Assembly: GCA_949987705.1 (NCBI GenBank)
Contig: OX465281.1
Coordinates: forward strand, 163,508,393-163,572,392
Direction: 5' to 3'
DNA length: 64,000 nucleotides
Origin: Thereva unica
Taxonomy: Eukaryota; Arthropoda; Insecta; Diptera; Therevidae
A program made the position numbers and the translations under genes. Numbering within the stretch: position 1 is the stretch's first letter; each line of letters starts with the position of its first letter. Under the pieces are notes generated by a model. It did no database searches. It was given only the letters and a program-made list of their open reading frames with translations, and had not been told where the DNA came from. This document shows positions 21,436-33,000 of this stretch, piece by piece.

Positions 21436-21691
21436 TGCTTTTTTGCGTGCCTTGACACACGGCGCACTTTTCGACGTAATTCTTAATGTCATTCGTTTGT
21501 CCATACCAATACATTGACTGTCTAGCTCTGGCTAATGATTTCGTGATGCCTGCGTGACCAGTGTGAATCTGTTTGATGACGTTTTGAATTTCAGATTCAG
21601 GGACGATCACTTTATGTGCTTTGAAAAGCAATCCGTTTTCGTAGGTGATCTCCTCTTTGAACGTAGCGTATTTTCTAATTGCTTTTGGCAA
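21436..21691 (-). pseudogene. Gypsy integrase zinc-finger part (old element)
   Basis: On the minus strand it shows the H2C2 integrase finger: a His pair in QIHTGHAGITKSLARAR followed by CAVCQ, then KSNVRE up to the LINE insertion point. It is read in the same frame as the RT-RNase H piece but separated from it by a TAA at 21689-21691. The rest of the integrase is on 13889-14141. Confidence 0.85.
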
Positions 21692-23038
21692 TTATTTGTC
21701 GTCATCGTCGGGCCAACCACGTTGAATGACCGCCTTGAGTAGTTGTAATTCGATATCGTTATGCGTTGCCTTGATGAATCGACTCTCGGCTTCTTTTGTC
21801 ATCGCCAGTACGATGTTCACTGCATATTGTTCTTCTTCTTCATACTCACACTTAACGCAATCACGACTAAGTGTGTCAGCAATTGGTATATGTATGCCCT
21901 TGATGTATTCGACCGTCGGCGAATATTGCAACACATCCCAAAGAATTTTTTGCAATCGAAGAGGAGCATTCTGCAATGGTTTTTTGAAAATCGTCTCCAA
22001 CGGTTTGTGATCTGTTTCCACTTTTAGCCGTTTTCCATACACATACTCATGAAATTTTGTGCATGCGAATTTGATGGCCATTGCTTCTTTTTCTATTTGC
22101 GGATAATTTTGTTGCGATTTTGTAAATGCTCTGGTTGCGTAAGCTACTGGTCTGCCCTCTTGCATCAGGCAAGCATCCATTGAGTGTGAACTCGCATCGA
22201 CCGATAGCTTTACGTCCTTGTTTACGTCGTAATATTTCAAAACCGGTGTTGTTGTCAATGTTCGCTTGATATTTTCGACCGCGTTATCTTGTTCGCTGTC
22301 CCAGAACCATTCTACATCTTTGTGCAATAGTCTTCGCAGTGGTTCAGTTAATTCGGACAAATTGGCTATGTAAACGCCCAAGAAATTGACCATTCCCAGC
22401 AACCGCTGCAGTTCTGTGATGTTCGTCGGTGTTTTTAGCTGTTTAATTGCTTCCACTTTTTCTGGATCCGCTTCACAACCGTTTTGCGTAAAGACGTGTC
22501 CAAGAAATTTTACGCGCGTTTTATTGTACACGCATTTTCCTTTATTTAGTGTGAAACCTGCTTGAGTAAGTCGATCGATGACAATTTTTGTTGCGCGTTC
22601 CAGATTTTGAATCGACTCTGCGTAGATAAAAATGTCATCCATCGCTATTTCACAATTTTTGATTCCTCGCAATGTACGATTCATGACCTCAGAAAAAACT
22701 TCAGGTGCTGAAGATATGCCAAATGGTAATCGAAGATATTGATATCGACCCCAAGGCGTTGCCATTGTTAGGTATTTTGATGTTCGATCGGTGACTTTGA
22801 TCTGCCAAAAACCCTTTTTGCAGTCCAATTTGGTAAAAAATTTGGCGTTGCGAACTTTTGCCGCTATTTCCTCAACCGTTTTCAATGGGTAGTGACGACG
22901 TTTGATATTTTTGTTGAGTTCGGTTGGATCCATGCAGATTCTCGTCTTTTCACCTTTGTTAACAATCACCATTGGGCTGACAGCTGGTGTTGGTTCAGAA
23001 ATCGGTTTGATTGCTTTTAATTTGACCATTTTGTCCAA
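21692..23038 (-). pseudogene. pol: Gypsy reverse transcriptase and RNase H (old element)
   Basis: 448 codons are open on the minus strand. The RT blocks are in order: SPMVIVNKGEKTRICMDP, FTKLDCKKGFWQIKV, YLRLPFGISSAPEVF, the active site in IAMDDIFIYAES and GHVFTQNGC. The RNase H blocks are SVDASSHSMDACLMQ and ETDHKPLE. The catalytic box reads A-M-D-D instead of the commoner Y-x-D-D, a variant known in K02A2.6-like elements. Upstream, a one-base loss near 23030 puts it out of frame with gag-protease. Downstream a TAA separates it from the integrase. It needs both repaired to be one polyprotein, so it is inactive. Confidence 0.85.
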
Positions 23039-24381
23039 CTCCTGACCTTGTCCTTCAAAGCATGTGCAATTCGTCGAGCTGGAAGTATCTTGAAATTAGG
23101 ATTTTCGATGAAGTCGATGTCGTAAATGAAATTGTTGCAGCAGCCAAGTTTACTTTCTGCTGTTTCGTCGATTTGAAGCACTCGTACGATAAATCCCATC
23201 TTTTCGCTCATTTCACCGCCCAAAATCGATGACACATCTTTTCTTACTATTTTAAATACGACTGGCTCGATTTTATTTTTCACTTTGCAATTGATGGTTG
23301 CCTCGCCAATCACTTTAATGGGCTTGTCGTCGTAAGTGATGATTCGTTTGGTCACTGATTTTTCGATTTTTGCATTTAATTTTTTCGCTACTCTTTTTGA
23401 GATAACATTGCATCGCGCTCCGGTGTCCAACTTAAGTTGAAGCTCTTGTTCACCAACACGCACTTTCGCAGACCATTTTTCATCTTCATTCACTAAATTT
23501 ACTTTTAAAGATTTTTTCAGTTTTTTGTTTTCAATTTTTAGCACGCCGACTTTAAATTGACTCTGCTCATCACTGTCGGAATCGCTCGAATTGTCTGAAT
23601 CCGTTTCCACATAATGCACTTTTTTGGTTATTTTATTTTTATATTTATTGTATTTTTTTGATTTATCTGATTTTTCTTTTTTTGATTTGCACATTTGCTT
23701 ATAGTGACCTTTCGTGCCACACGATTCACATTTTCTGTTGAATGCTGGGCAACTATGGTAACCATGTGTGGTGCCACAGCGCTTACAGTAAAACATTTTG
23801 TCTTTTTTTAAAGCGTTGACACTTGCACTTGTACTGGCACCCTCTTGGAGCTCCGTTATTTGTTTTGTCGCCCGTTCGGCTGCTCGGCAAATCTTTTTGG
23901 TTTTGTCGAAACTGAGTTCGTCTTCTGTCCACAATTTTTGCCGGGTAGCATTTGAATAAATTCCCACGACGATTTGATCCATTGTGAATTCGTCAGCTTG
24001 ATTTCCGTATGAACATTTCTTTACTTGAGTTTGCAATTTTTGCAAAAAACTCTCGAACGATTCATTTTGTTGTTGTTTGATTCTATGAAATTGACATCTT
24101 TCATAGGTCTTATTTTTTGCAGGCGAAAAATGTTGCGTTAATCTTGTTTTGATTGTGGTTAACACTTTTTTCTCGTCATCCGTGAGCCCAAGATTGTTGA
24201 TTACTTTTAACGCTTCCCGACCAATAATTGCAAGGAAGTTCGCTGTTTGCACCCCTGCTTCTTCTTTGCAGACTTTAGCTGCTGTGAAATAATTTTCGTA
24301 TACTTCGAGCCATTCGGTACACTCCTGTGACATGTCTATGTCACTGTTGACTAACAATGGCTTTGGCGGTTTGATCGACAT
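23017..24381 (-). CDS. gag: Gypsy Gag-protease (old element)
   Basis: An ATG at 24381 opens a 454-residue frame. Residues 1-170 have the Gag capsid pattern (WLEVYENYF, VINNLGLT, RCQFHRIKQQQNESFESFL). Two knuckles follow: C-x2-C-x4-H-x4-C in CKRCGTTHGYHSC and CCHC in CESCGTKGHYKQMC. A Lys/Ser/Asp-rich linker leads to an aspartic protease starting LKLDTGARCNVISKR. The protease is fused to Gag in one frame, as in K02A2.6-like elements. The frame leaves the pol frame near 23030 through a one-base deletion. Domain motifs are otherwise intact. Confidence 0.85.
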   Translation of the reverse strand: MSIKPPKPLLVNSDIDMSQECTEWLEVYENYFTAAKVCKEEAGVQTANFLAIIGREALKVINNLGLTDDEKKVLTTIKTRLTQHFSPAKNKTYERCQFHRIKQQQNESFESFLQKLQTQVKKCSYGNQADEFTMDQIVVGIYSNATRQKLWTEDELSFDKTKKICRAAERATKQITELQEGASTSASVNALKKDKMFYCKRCGTTHGYHSCPAFNRKCESCGTKGHYKQMCKSKKEKSDKSKKYNKYKNKITKKVHYVETDSDNSSDSDSDEQSQFKVGVLKIENKKLKKSLKVNLVNEDEKWSAKVRVGEQELQLKLDTGARCNVISKRVAKKLNAKIEKSVTKRIITYDDKPIKVIGEATINCKVKNKIEPVVFKIVRKDVSSILGGEMSEKMGFIVRVLQIDETAESKLGCCNNFIYDIDFIENPNFKILPARRIAHALKDKVRSWTKWSN

Positions 24382-25050
24382 TTCGTAAGTTCAATTTACC
24401 TCAGCGAATACAACTATCCCTTGTGATAACTCTAAATAAAACATCAATGAACTTCTTCAATATCGTAAATTATCACTTTAATTGCAGTCCCATGCAGCAA
24501 AATATCCACTTTCAGCAGCAAAATATCAACTTTATTAATTTGATAAAAACTTACCAAAGCAAATGTCGTAAATTATCATTTTAAATTCAGTCCTATGCAT
24601 CAGAATATCAGCTTTCTTTATTAATTTAAAGAAATTACCACAATATTTATCAGAAATAGGTTATGTATTGCATGTGAGTTTTATTTTTATGTAAAATTTT
24701 AGATATTATTACATTACCAGCAAAAATTAATTAAGTCACTGTTATTATTAACCTATTTTTGTTCCACTGTCACGTAAATATATTTTGATATGCTGCGCAT
24801 ATATACATGGCGCATATATACATGGCGCATATATACATGCATAAAATGAATGTATTGTTGCAATGAGAAATATAACCGTTTCAGTTTAAACCTATGTGCG
24901 ATGCCTTTTCTGCGGCAAAACTTTCACTATGATTCACATGAATAATTTAATTAATTTCGTCACGATGCCTTTTCTTGCGGCAAAACTTTCAACGAATAAG
25001 AAAAATATTATTTATTTTTTAATAAACCGCCCGGTTAAGATATTTAATGT
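24382..25050 (-). other. Gypsy 5' leader
   Basis: It is AT-rich with no ORF of note. It contains three tandem copies of CATGGCGCATATATA-like sequence at about 24797-24842. A direct repeat CGATGCCTTTTCTGCGGCAA occurs near 24898 and, with one extra base, near 24963. Confidence 0.6.
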
Positions 25051-25065
25051 CCACATTTGACACCA
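25051..25065 (-). promoter_or_regulatory. Gypsy primer binding site
   Basis: The minus strand reads TGGTGTCAAATGTGG directly after the LTR end. It resembles the tRNA-Leu type primer site TGGTGTCAGAAGTGG used by several insect gypsy elements, with mismatches. Confidence 0.5.
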
Positions 25066-25193
25066 TGTGATGACCTGGAGCGGGAGGATAATAAAAGACG
25101 TGTGTTATGTTAAGCGTCTAAATTACACTGAAGCTTTATTAACGGTTGTTGCAGTATTGACTGATACAGTGTTGCCATTGTAGGCATGTGACA
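25066..25193 (-). repeat. Short gypsy 5' LTR, 128 bp
   Basis: On the minus strand it begins TGTCACATGCC and ends CATCACA, followed by the primer site. It contains AATAAAGC. Its outer edge falls exactly where a conserved Pao integrase reading (LTQIEAI) breaks off. That supports the boundary although the partner LTR is missing. Confidence 0.55.
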
Positions 25194-25870
25194 GATGGCT
25201 TCTATTTGGGTTAATACTGTTGAATATTCTTCATATGTGCATATCATGGTTCCTAAACTTCTGCGTAGATGATATTTTACTGATCGAACACCTGCTTCAC
25301 ATATTCCTCCAAAATGCGGAGCTGCTGGTGGGTTAAAATGCCAGTTGATAGAATGGTGAATAAACTGCTTTCCTGCTTCCTGCGTTGCATTTGTTATTGC
25401 AAATTTTAGCTCCTTATCAATTTGGCTTTAACAAAATTAGTCCCGGAATCGAAATAAATATCACTGCACAGTCCTCTCCTGGCTATAAATCTCCGTAAAG
25501 CTGCGATGAAGGCGTCGGTTGTTAATGCCGCTACTAGTTCAATGTACATGGCCTTGGTTACCATCACCCATTAATTCTTGTCCAGTATCTTTTCTAAATC
25601 GAAAACATTTAATGCATTTGTAAATTCCACTGGAGATGGCTCTTCGTGCGTCTAAAATCCAATTTTGTTTCGGCTAGTAGCAAGTACTAAGGAAGTTCCT
25701 TCTAATTGATCTAATTGATCAATTATAAGTGCCACTAGGTGATGAGCCTTTAGTAGAATGATAGGGTGTTTTTTATTGTAGGCTATGGTTGCATGGCAGA
25801 GGTGTTCCTTCATGTGCATAACTCCTTAATATCCAGAAATGGTGTCAACTGCAACAACTTGCTCTTTTTT
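25194..25870 (-). pseudogene. Degenerate BEL/Pao integrase fragment
   Basis: On the minus strand, across several stops and shifts, it shows Pao integrase blocks. They are a SLVLATSRNK finger region (~25690), the KAMYIELV strand (~25550), FIAALRRFIARRG (~25510) and a D-S-G-T-N-F Asp box (~25440). FNPPAAPHFGG and the Glu helix EAGVRSVKYHLRRSLG follow (~25250-25340). It stops at 25194 at the gypsy LTR. It belongs to a different Pao lineage from the plus-strand BEL starting at 25900, judged by differing residues in the same blocks. Its 5' part and the rest of the element are absent. Confidence 0.75.
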
Positions 25871-25899
25871 TATATAGATTTACCTTGACTTAAACAATG

Positions 25900-27224
25900 T
25901 GTTCAACCTGAATCCTAAAATGAAAACGGAAATCAGTAATATGAATTTTCGAATATTGAAGTAATACTTGGTGCCTGGGTGTTACACAGGCACAATCCAA
26001 CAATTAATATCTGAAATGAAAATGAAATTAATACACTCGAAGGGGCAAAATGCCAACAAAGAACACAACAATAGCAATGACATAATTAAAACAAATAAAC
26101 ATGAACTACACATAAAACATACATAAATGAATTGAATATAACATGAATTAATCGCGAATTAGTCTTAAATTAGTAAAATAAAGAAATAACGAATTACAAG
26201 GGTTTGGATAAAACATAACCCCAAAATAAAAAATATAAAAGGTTACATGAAAACCGAAAACAACCATGCAAAAACACAATCAAACACTATACCTTATGCG
26301 ACACTCACCTGAAACGCAACAAAATTGCGTTAATTAACCGGCACAGGTAAACAAAACACTCGCGACCCGGAACTTCACCACTGGCTAACTTTGACATCTC
26401 GCGACGCGAGGTGTCAAAACAATACCAAAATTTCCGGCGAAAACAATGGTGATGCCAGAAAGTTAGTATTTTACCGAAATTAAAGGTTATTGCCAAAAAG
26501 ATATTTTTACCTTAATGATAATAAGAAAAAAAAAGGACATTATGTGGAAAAGGGATGACAGCAATTTTGTCAATTTTAGTGCTATTTTTGGAAATTCATC
26601 CCAGTATTTCCAGGAAAGTTGGAATTTCCTTAATGGATACCTTTTCGTCTATAAAAAGAGCGACATCATATTGTCAGGTTTATTCGTTTTGAAAAATTCA
26701 ATGAAAAAGGAAAAAGAGTGAGTGAAAGTCCAGAATCCACGTGGAATATAAGAAGAAAAAGGGAACAGCTAGGCGTATCTTAATTAGTAAAAGGTAAATA
26801 ATTTACAATTCCGTAATCGGCATACATGTTATTTTTAGCATCAAGCCGTCAAATAAAATTGTATTAACCATTAACCTGTAAGGCGCAAACATGCAAGGTA
26901 TTGCATCGTGTTCGTGCAAGTTAATAATTGCTTTCAGGGAAAAGAAAATAAAAGGTGTGAATAATTGCAGTGATTAAATAAAGGTTTAGTGCTAGTTATA
27001 AGAAAAATGAAAATTGTAATAATTTATTAATTAGTGTTAAGAACAATATTGAATTGGTTGTACTGTGAGAAATTATAATTAAATAACATATAACGGAATC
27101 GTGAATTGTGTTTTGCTTTTATTAACGGAATGTTGGTGCATAAAATTTGGAGAAAAATTTAATTCACAGGATAAATATAAATTGCCGTAAGTTTAGTATC
27201 GGTGCACTAACCGCCCAACGTACA
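25900..27224 (+). repeat. BEL 5' LTR, 1325 bp
   Basis: It starts TGTTCAACCTGAATCC and ends CGCCCAACGTACA. Its first ~315 bp are repeated at 62995-63213 and, inverted, at 4840-6008. A candidate primer site TGGTGGTTCCATCCAGGA follows two to three bases after the end. Confidence 0.85.
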
Positions 27225-27290
27225 TTTTGGTGGTTCCATCCAGGATCGGCAATCTATTTGTTTGGTGAATTTAAATAAAAATTTTCGACA

Positions 27291-28054
27291 ATGAGTGCAT
27301 CAAAGAAGGCTATGCTACGAGAGCAGTCATTAAGAAGTCGCATCGAAAGGCTTATTGAGAATGCAAGGAAAACAGCTACAGCTAAACGGACAAGATCGTT
27401 TTATGAAGTAAAGTTAGAAGAACTCAAGGAATTATGGGCAGAGTACAAGGAAGCAGATCAAACGCTGTTGGAAGCTCTCATAATAGAGGAACCGGACACC
27501 GCAATCCCTGATGATGCCTACGTTAATTTAGAATGTAAATATTCGGAATATGTACTTGATTGAAGTGCTTGAAGAACTTAGGAAGTTTACCTCAACGGAA
27601 GTGCAATCGACCCAAACAACGCCAATTTGGCAAGACACAATTCTACCTAGGATCGATCTACCAAAATTTGATGGAAATTATGATTCATGGTATTCGTTCC
27701 ACGACCTGTTAATATTATTGGTGCACAAGAACACGTATTTGAATCCGGTGCAAAAATTCCATCATCTTAAATCATGCTTAATTGGAGATGCTGAGAAATT
27801 TAATAAGGCACATACCTGTTACCAACGATAACTACGATGCATCATGGACCAAGGTCAAACAACGCTACGAAAACAAACGTGTCTTAGCGAAACACCATTT
27901 AAAATGCTGTTAAACCAACCCAAAGTTACCACAGAAACTGCTACCGGCCTTAGAACGTTTATCTCCACAACCGATGACTGCTTGCAACAACTAAACAACT
28001 TGAAAATAGATACAGAATCGTGGGATCTCCTGCTAGTACACATGTTCATTCAAA
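27291..28054 (+). pseudogene. gag: BEL Gag, N-terminal half (frameshifted)
   Basis: An ATG at 27291 starts MSASKKAMLREQSLRSRIER, a coiled-coil-like N-terminus typical of Pao Gag. After a one-base shift near 27556 the DLPKFDGNYDSWYSFHDLL and FHHLKSCLIGDAEKF blocks (Gag capsid DUF1759) follow. Another shift occurs near 27803 and one near 27890. Coding continues to WDLLLVHMFIQ at 28054, where a LINE is inserted. At least three frameshifts make it non-functional. Confidence 0.8.
28044..28054. repeat. 11-bp target duplication of the 28055-28865 LINE
   Basis: GTTCATTCAAA is repeated at 28866-28876, within the BEL gag reading. Confidence 0.9.
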
Positions 28055-28865
28055 TCTATCTATGTGCCCCTTAATCCCTCGTGGGACATAGGGCGGAAAC
28101 AGTTGCCCTCCAGCGGACTCTGTTTTGCGCGACAGCTCTTAGCTCTGACCAGGATCTCCCAGTAGTTACGGCCTCTGCTAGTAGGGTTCTCCTCCACGTT
28201 GTTCTAGGTCTTCCAACTCGACGGGATCCTTGCGGGTTCCAGTCAAGGGCCTGTTTGGCTAGATTTTCGTTATCGCGTCGCAAGGTGTGGCCAACCCAAT
28301 TCCATTTCCTTCTCCTGATTTGGTCGTCTATCCTTTCTTGGCCGGCACGGCGCCATAGCTCTTCATTTGAAATTCTATCTTGCCAGCGGATTTTTAGGAT
28401 ACGACGTAGGCATCTGTTTATGAAGACTTGTAGGCGCCCTGTGATAAATTGGGTGACTTTCCATGTTTCGCAACCGTATAAAAGAACTGCCTTAACGTTG
28501 GAGTTGAACAGCCGCAATTTGGTGTTGGTTGAGATCTCCGTTGATCTCCATATGCGGAACAAGCATGCATATGCGCTTCGTGCTTTATTTATTCTGGAAC
28601 TGACGTCTTCTTCTGCACCACCATTTTCGGTAATAATACTACCGAGGTAGCAGAATTTATCGACCAGTTCCACGTCACGGTTATTCAGCGCAGTTCGTTC
28701 AAGTGTGTTTGCATTTATCCGCATTTCTTTGGTTTTATTCGGATTCAGCCTTAAGCCTGCTAGACTACTTTCTGTTGCCAAATTGTTTAACATGTTTTTT
28801 AGCTCCTGATGTCTGTGGGCCAGCAAACAGATATCATCTGCGTAGTCGAGGTCCTTAAGGAAGAA
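28055..28865 (-). mobile_element. 5'-truncated LINE copy (same family as 30021-33304)
   Basis: This 811-bp 3' fragment of an APE-type LINE is flanked by exact 11-bp duplications. The minus strand encodes the last ~260 residues: LDYADDICLLAHRHQELKNM, GCETWKVTQFITGRLQVF, RRKWNWVGHTLRR and GRPRTTWRRTLLAEA, to a stop at ~28071. The sequence is very similar to 30021-30830 but differs at scattered sites, so the two are independent insertions of one family. Confidence 0.9.
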
Positions 28866-30020
28866 GTTCATTCAAAGGTTACCACTCATTACACAGAAGA
28901 TGTGGGAAGAAGAACAAGGAGTTTCGCAAGATCTTCCCTCATACAAACAATTTCATACATTTTTGTGTAAGCGACACAAAGTGCTGGAATCAATTTCAGA
29001 TATTTATTCAACGAATCAACAGCCACACCCAAGTCAGTCAAAAACCAATACAAGGGTTCATCACGCAGTGAAGGACAACAGATGTTCAGCATGTGATGAG
29101 CGACACTGGCTTCAGCGATGTTCTAAATACTTAAGCGTGAATCCGGCTGCCAGACGAAGATTAGTTACGACCACTGGTCATTGCTACAATTGTCTGTCCA
29201 AGGAGCATGTAATACAAAACTGCAAAGCAAATTCAGATGTCAAAAATGCAAGGAGAAACATCATACCACTCTCCACAATGAGTGTCAGACTGGTTGTTCC
29301 AACGCAAATATAACCTTTCAACAATGTGAAAACGCAATCAAACAGACCTCAAACATACAGGCACATCCTGGGAGGAATACAACAGATGATGCGAACACAA
29401 CAAAACATCAGCAGGCCCACAGCCCCACTGGATCAAATAATGTGCAAGCCTTTATCGCCAGGAAAGGTTCACACACATTGCTGTCAACAGCCTTGGTATG
29501 GACATGGGGGAGCAATAGAAAACAACACACAATCAGATGTTTACTGGATACAGGATCAGAATCATCTTTTATAAACAAGAGCACCTGCAAACGACTAGGA
29601 GTACATTATAGTCCTGCTGGTTGGTATAGTAAGTTGGTATATTTGGCATCGGCGCAATTCCAGCGGGAAGGTCCTCAAGGCAGACGAGGCTCACTTTACA
29701 ATCACGCGTCGTTAAGGAATTTGTATTAAAAGAAACATTGTTAGTAGTTGACAAAATTACAGACACCTTACCAAGATGCACGATATCACCACAAGAATGC
29801 AGCCATTTACAGGATCTCGAACTAGCGGACCCGGAGTTTTGGAAACCTAGCGATATGGATGCTTTACTCGGCGCCGCGCCAGTGCGAACGCACAAATTAT
29901 ACAAGAGGGTGTACATCGGAGACCAACACACAGCCTGCTGGCGATCAATACCAGCTTTGGATGGATAGTTGTTGGAGATATAGCCCATACGGAACAGCTT
30001 GATTCATACAACTTTAGTAT
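28866..30020 (+). pseudogene. BEL Gag C-terminus, zinc knuckles and protease
   Basis: The BEL reading resumes with KMWEEEQGVSQDLPSY and reaches Pao-type knuckles CSACDERHWLQRC and CYNCLSKEHVIQNC (29086-29225). After a frame change a third Cys/His block (KCKEKHHTTLHNEC) follows. The protease starts CLLDTGSESSFINKS with the DTG at 29547. Another change near 29630 precedes a LLVVDKITDTLP and ADPEFWKPSDMDALLGA stretch (29740-29870) that links protease and RT in Pao proteins. It ends at 30020 at the second LINE insertion. At least four frame disruptions. Confidence 0.8.
30009..30020. repeat. 12-bp target duplication of the 30021-33304 LINE
   Basis: CAACTTTAGTAT is repeated at 33305-33316. The first base could belong to the C-run of the LINE end, so the duplication is 11 or 12 bp. 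Confidence 0.9.
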
Positions 30021-33000
30021 TCTTTCTTTATACTCCTTTAATCCCTCATGGGACATAGGGCGGAAACAGTTGCCCTCCAGCGGACTCTGTTTTGCGCGAC
30101 AGCTCTTAGCTCCGACCAGGATCTCCCAGTTGTTGCGGCTTCTTCTAGTAGGGTTCTCCTCCACGTTGTTCTAGGTCTTCCTACTCGACGGGAACCTTGC
30201 GGATTCCAGTCAAGGGCCTGTTTGGCTAGATTTTCGTTTTCGCGTCGCAAGGTGTGGCCAACCCAATTCCATTTCCTTCGCCTGATTTGATCGTCTATCC
30301 TTTCTTGGCCGGCACGGCGCCATAGTTCTTCGTTTGAAATTCTATCTTGCCAGCGGATTTTTAGGATACGACGAAGGCATCTGTTGATGAAGACTTGTAG
30401 GCGCCCTGTGATAAATTGGGTGACTTTCCATGTTTCGCAACCATACAAAAGAACTGCCTTAACGTTGGAGTTGAACAGCCGCAATTTGGTGTTAGTGAAA
30501 ATCACCGTTGATCTCCATATGTGGGACAGGCATGCATAAGCGCCTCGTGCTTTATTTATTCTGGAACTGACGTCTTCTTCTGCCCCGCCATTTTCGGTAA
30601 TAATGCTACCGAGGTAGCAGAATTTATTTACCAGTTCCACGTCACGGTTATTCAGCGCTGTTCGTTCGTTGGTGTTTGCATTTATCCGCATTTCTTTAGT
30701 TTTAGTCGGATTTAGCCTTAAGCCTGCTGGACTACTTTCTGTTGCTAAATTGTTTAACATGTTTTTGAGGTCCTGGTGTCTGTGGGCCAGCAAACAGATA
30801 TCATCGGCGTAGTCGAGATCCTTAAGGCGGTCTAACAAACCCCATTGTATGCCGCCTGTTCTACTATCTAGAGCGCCGACAAGGATGTCATTTATTACTA
30901 TAAGAAATAGTAAAGGCGAGAGTAGGCATCCTTGTCGTACTCCTGAGCTCACCTCGAAGCTGTCGGATAATTTTCCATTATGGAGAACTCTGCATTTGGA
31001 ATTGTTATATAGGGCTTTTATCAATTCTATTATTTTATCAGGCAGTCCACGTCGCCGTAGTGCCTGCCATATAAAGCTCCTATTGACCGAGTCGAACGCT
31101 TTCTCATAATCTACGAAAGCAAGGTAAAGGGGGGATCGGAATTCAGTAGACTGCTCCACTATTATTCGTAAGGTGTTGATATGATCAATACATGAGCGGC
31201 CCTTCCTGAATCCGGCCTGCTGCCTCCTAAGCGTTCGGTCTACTGCCTCACTTATCCTAGATAGTAATATATGGGACAAAATTTTGCCCACAGTAGATAG
31301 TAAACAGATGCCTCTCCAGTTGTCGCATATTGTTAGGTCCCCCTTTTTTGGTATTTTGACTATGATACCTTCCGTCCAATCCTCCGGAAAGGTACAGGTG
31401 TTCCATGCTATTTGTAGGATTGGCTGAAGCGCATCTGCTATGAGGCTTGAGTCGGCTTTCAACAATTCTGGCGGGATGCCATCTTTCCCAGCTGCTTTAC
31501 CATTGGCCATCGCATGAATTGCGGTTACTATTTCCGTCTTGGATGGGGCCCGGGTGGTGATTCGAATTGGCTGTGCATTGTTGCTGGTTTCCTGAGGTTC
31601 CTGTGTAAATGAACCATTCAGGGCGGCGAAGAAGTAATCTCTCCATCTTTGGAGCTGCTCCTCGTCGCTGCACAGCAGCCTTCCATCCGCACTCTTAACG
31701 GCATGCTTTTTAGTAGAGTGCTTTCCCGAGAGCTGTTTAGTGATTTGGTACAGCACCTTACTGTTGCCTGTGTTTGCCGCGTTTTCCGCTTTTTCTGCGA
31801 GCTCATTTATCTGCTGCCTTTTATCACGCCGGACACTTCTCTTTACCTCCCGGTGTAATTGGGAGTATTCCCGTTCCAGTTGATAACGTATTTCAGGGTC
31901 GCTTGTAGAGTTTACTTTATTTTTGAGGGCTCTCCTGCGTTCTATTTTTTGCCAGGTTGTGTCCGAGATCCAGTGTTGCTGGTTTCTTTGGACATAACCG
32001 ATGCTTGTTTCCGCAGCCGTCAATATTGCGCCCTTTGTTCTACTCCACAGCTCTTCAATATTTGTGTCGTCAGAAACGTTGTGCTGGTTTAGTATTAGTT
32101 GTAGATTTCCAGCAAATTCCCGCTTTTTAACGCTCTCCCGCAGAAGATCTACGTTGAATCGTCTACGGTTTATAGCATCGCGTTGTACGTTTCTGATTGC
32201 GGCGATTTTAAGGCGAATAGTTGCTACAACCAAATGGTGGTCGCTTCCAGTGTCTGCTCCCCTGAAACTCCTGACATCCTCAAGGATAGTTCTCCATCTG
32301 CGGCTGACGGCCACATGATCTATCTGATTTCTCGTCCTACCATCGGGCGATACCCAGGTCTCTTTGTGTATCTTCTTGTGACAAAAGTAAGTTCCACCTA
32401 CCATAAGTTGGTGGGAGCTACAGAAGTCAACGAAAAGCTCACCATTGTTATTGGTAACTTGGCTTAGACCTTGATTTCCAATTGTTTGTTCAAGGCCGGT
32501 GTTGTCGCGGCCGATCTGTGCGTTTAAGTCACCCATTAATACAATGAAGTCTCCCCTTGGAATAGAGCGAAAAACCTCATTCAGCCGCAAATAGAACTCG
32601 TCTTTGATGTCATCTTCAGCGTCCTCAGTTGGAGCATAGCATTGGACTACCGTAGTACTTCTTAGTCTGGTACGCAGGCGCACGGTAATAATCCTCTCAG
32701 AAACTGGTGACCAGCTAATGAGGCTGGACCTGGCTTCTTTGGTGAGTATTACACCAACGCCACTCCTACGGCTTTCAGTTTCGTTTCTCCCAGAATATAA
32801 AAAGGACTCACCATTTGGGCAGATATGTTCCCCCGCATCGGGCCATCTGGTCTCGCTAAGTCCCATGATCTTGATTTTATATCGATTCATCTCGTTGAGG
32901 ACTTCATCCAGCCGTCCCTCAGCCAGCAGTGTTCTCACATTCCATGATCCGATTCGTGTCCTTGTTCGAAAAGCAAAGGTCGTCGTCGTGTTGTCCATCC

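Larger units (their letters stand above)
6758..25193 (-). mobile_element. Old Ty3/gypsy element (K02A2.6-like), split by nested insertions
   Basis: Read on the minus strand the order is 5' LTR (25066-25193), primer site, gag-protease, RT-RNase H, integrase zinc finger, integrase core and integrase C-terminus. The pieces are 21436-25193, 13889-14141 and 6758-7425. The first gap is a LINE with exact target duplications; the second is a truncated LINE that carries a CsRn1 element. The integrase reading is contiguous across both gaps once the inserts are ignored. One nonsense codon (21689-21691) and one frameshift (near 23030) show decay. The 3' LTR is not found; a poly-A/purine run near 6642-6666 and then the MITE occupy its place. 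The clade call rests on the gag-protease fusion and RT style. Confidence 0.8.

Noticed and set aside
4840..25899. A single minus-strand BEL element running from the Pao integrase relic (25.2-25.9 kb) to the LTR at 4.8-6.0 kb
   Set aside because: No polypurine tract precedes that LTR, and the Pao relic appears to be of a different lineage from the BEL family whose LTR this is.
26305..26721. ORFs inside the BEL 5' LTR
   Set aside because: LTR non-coding sequence; the matching LTR at 5 kb has different interruptions.
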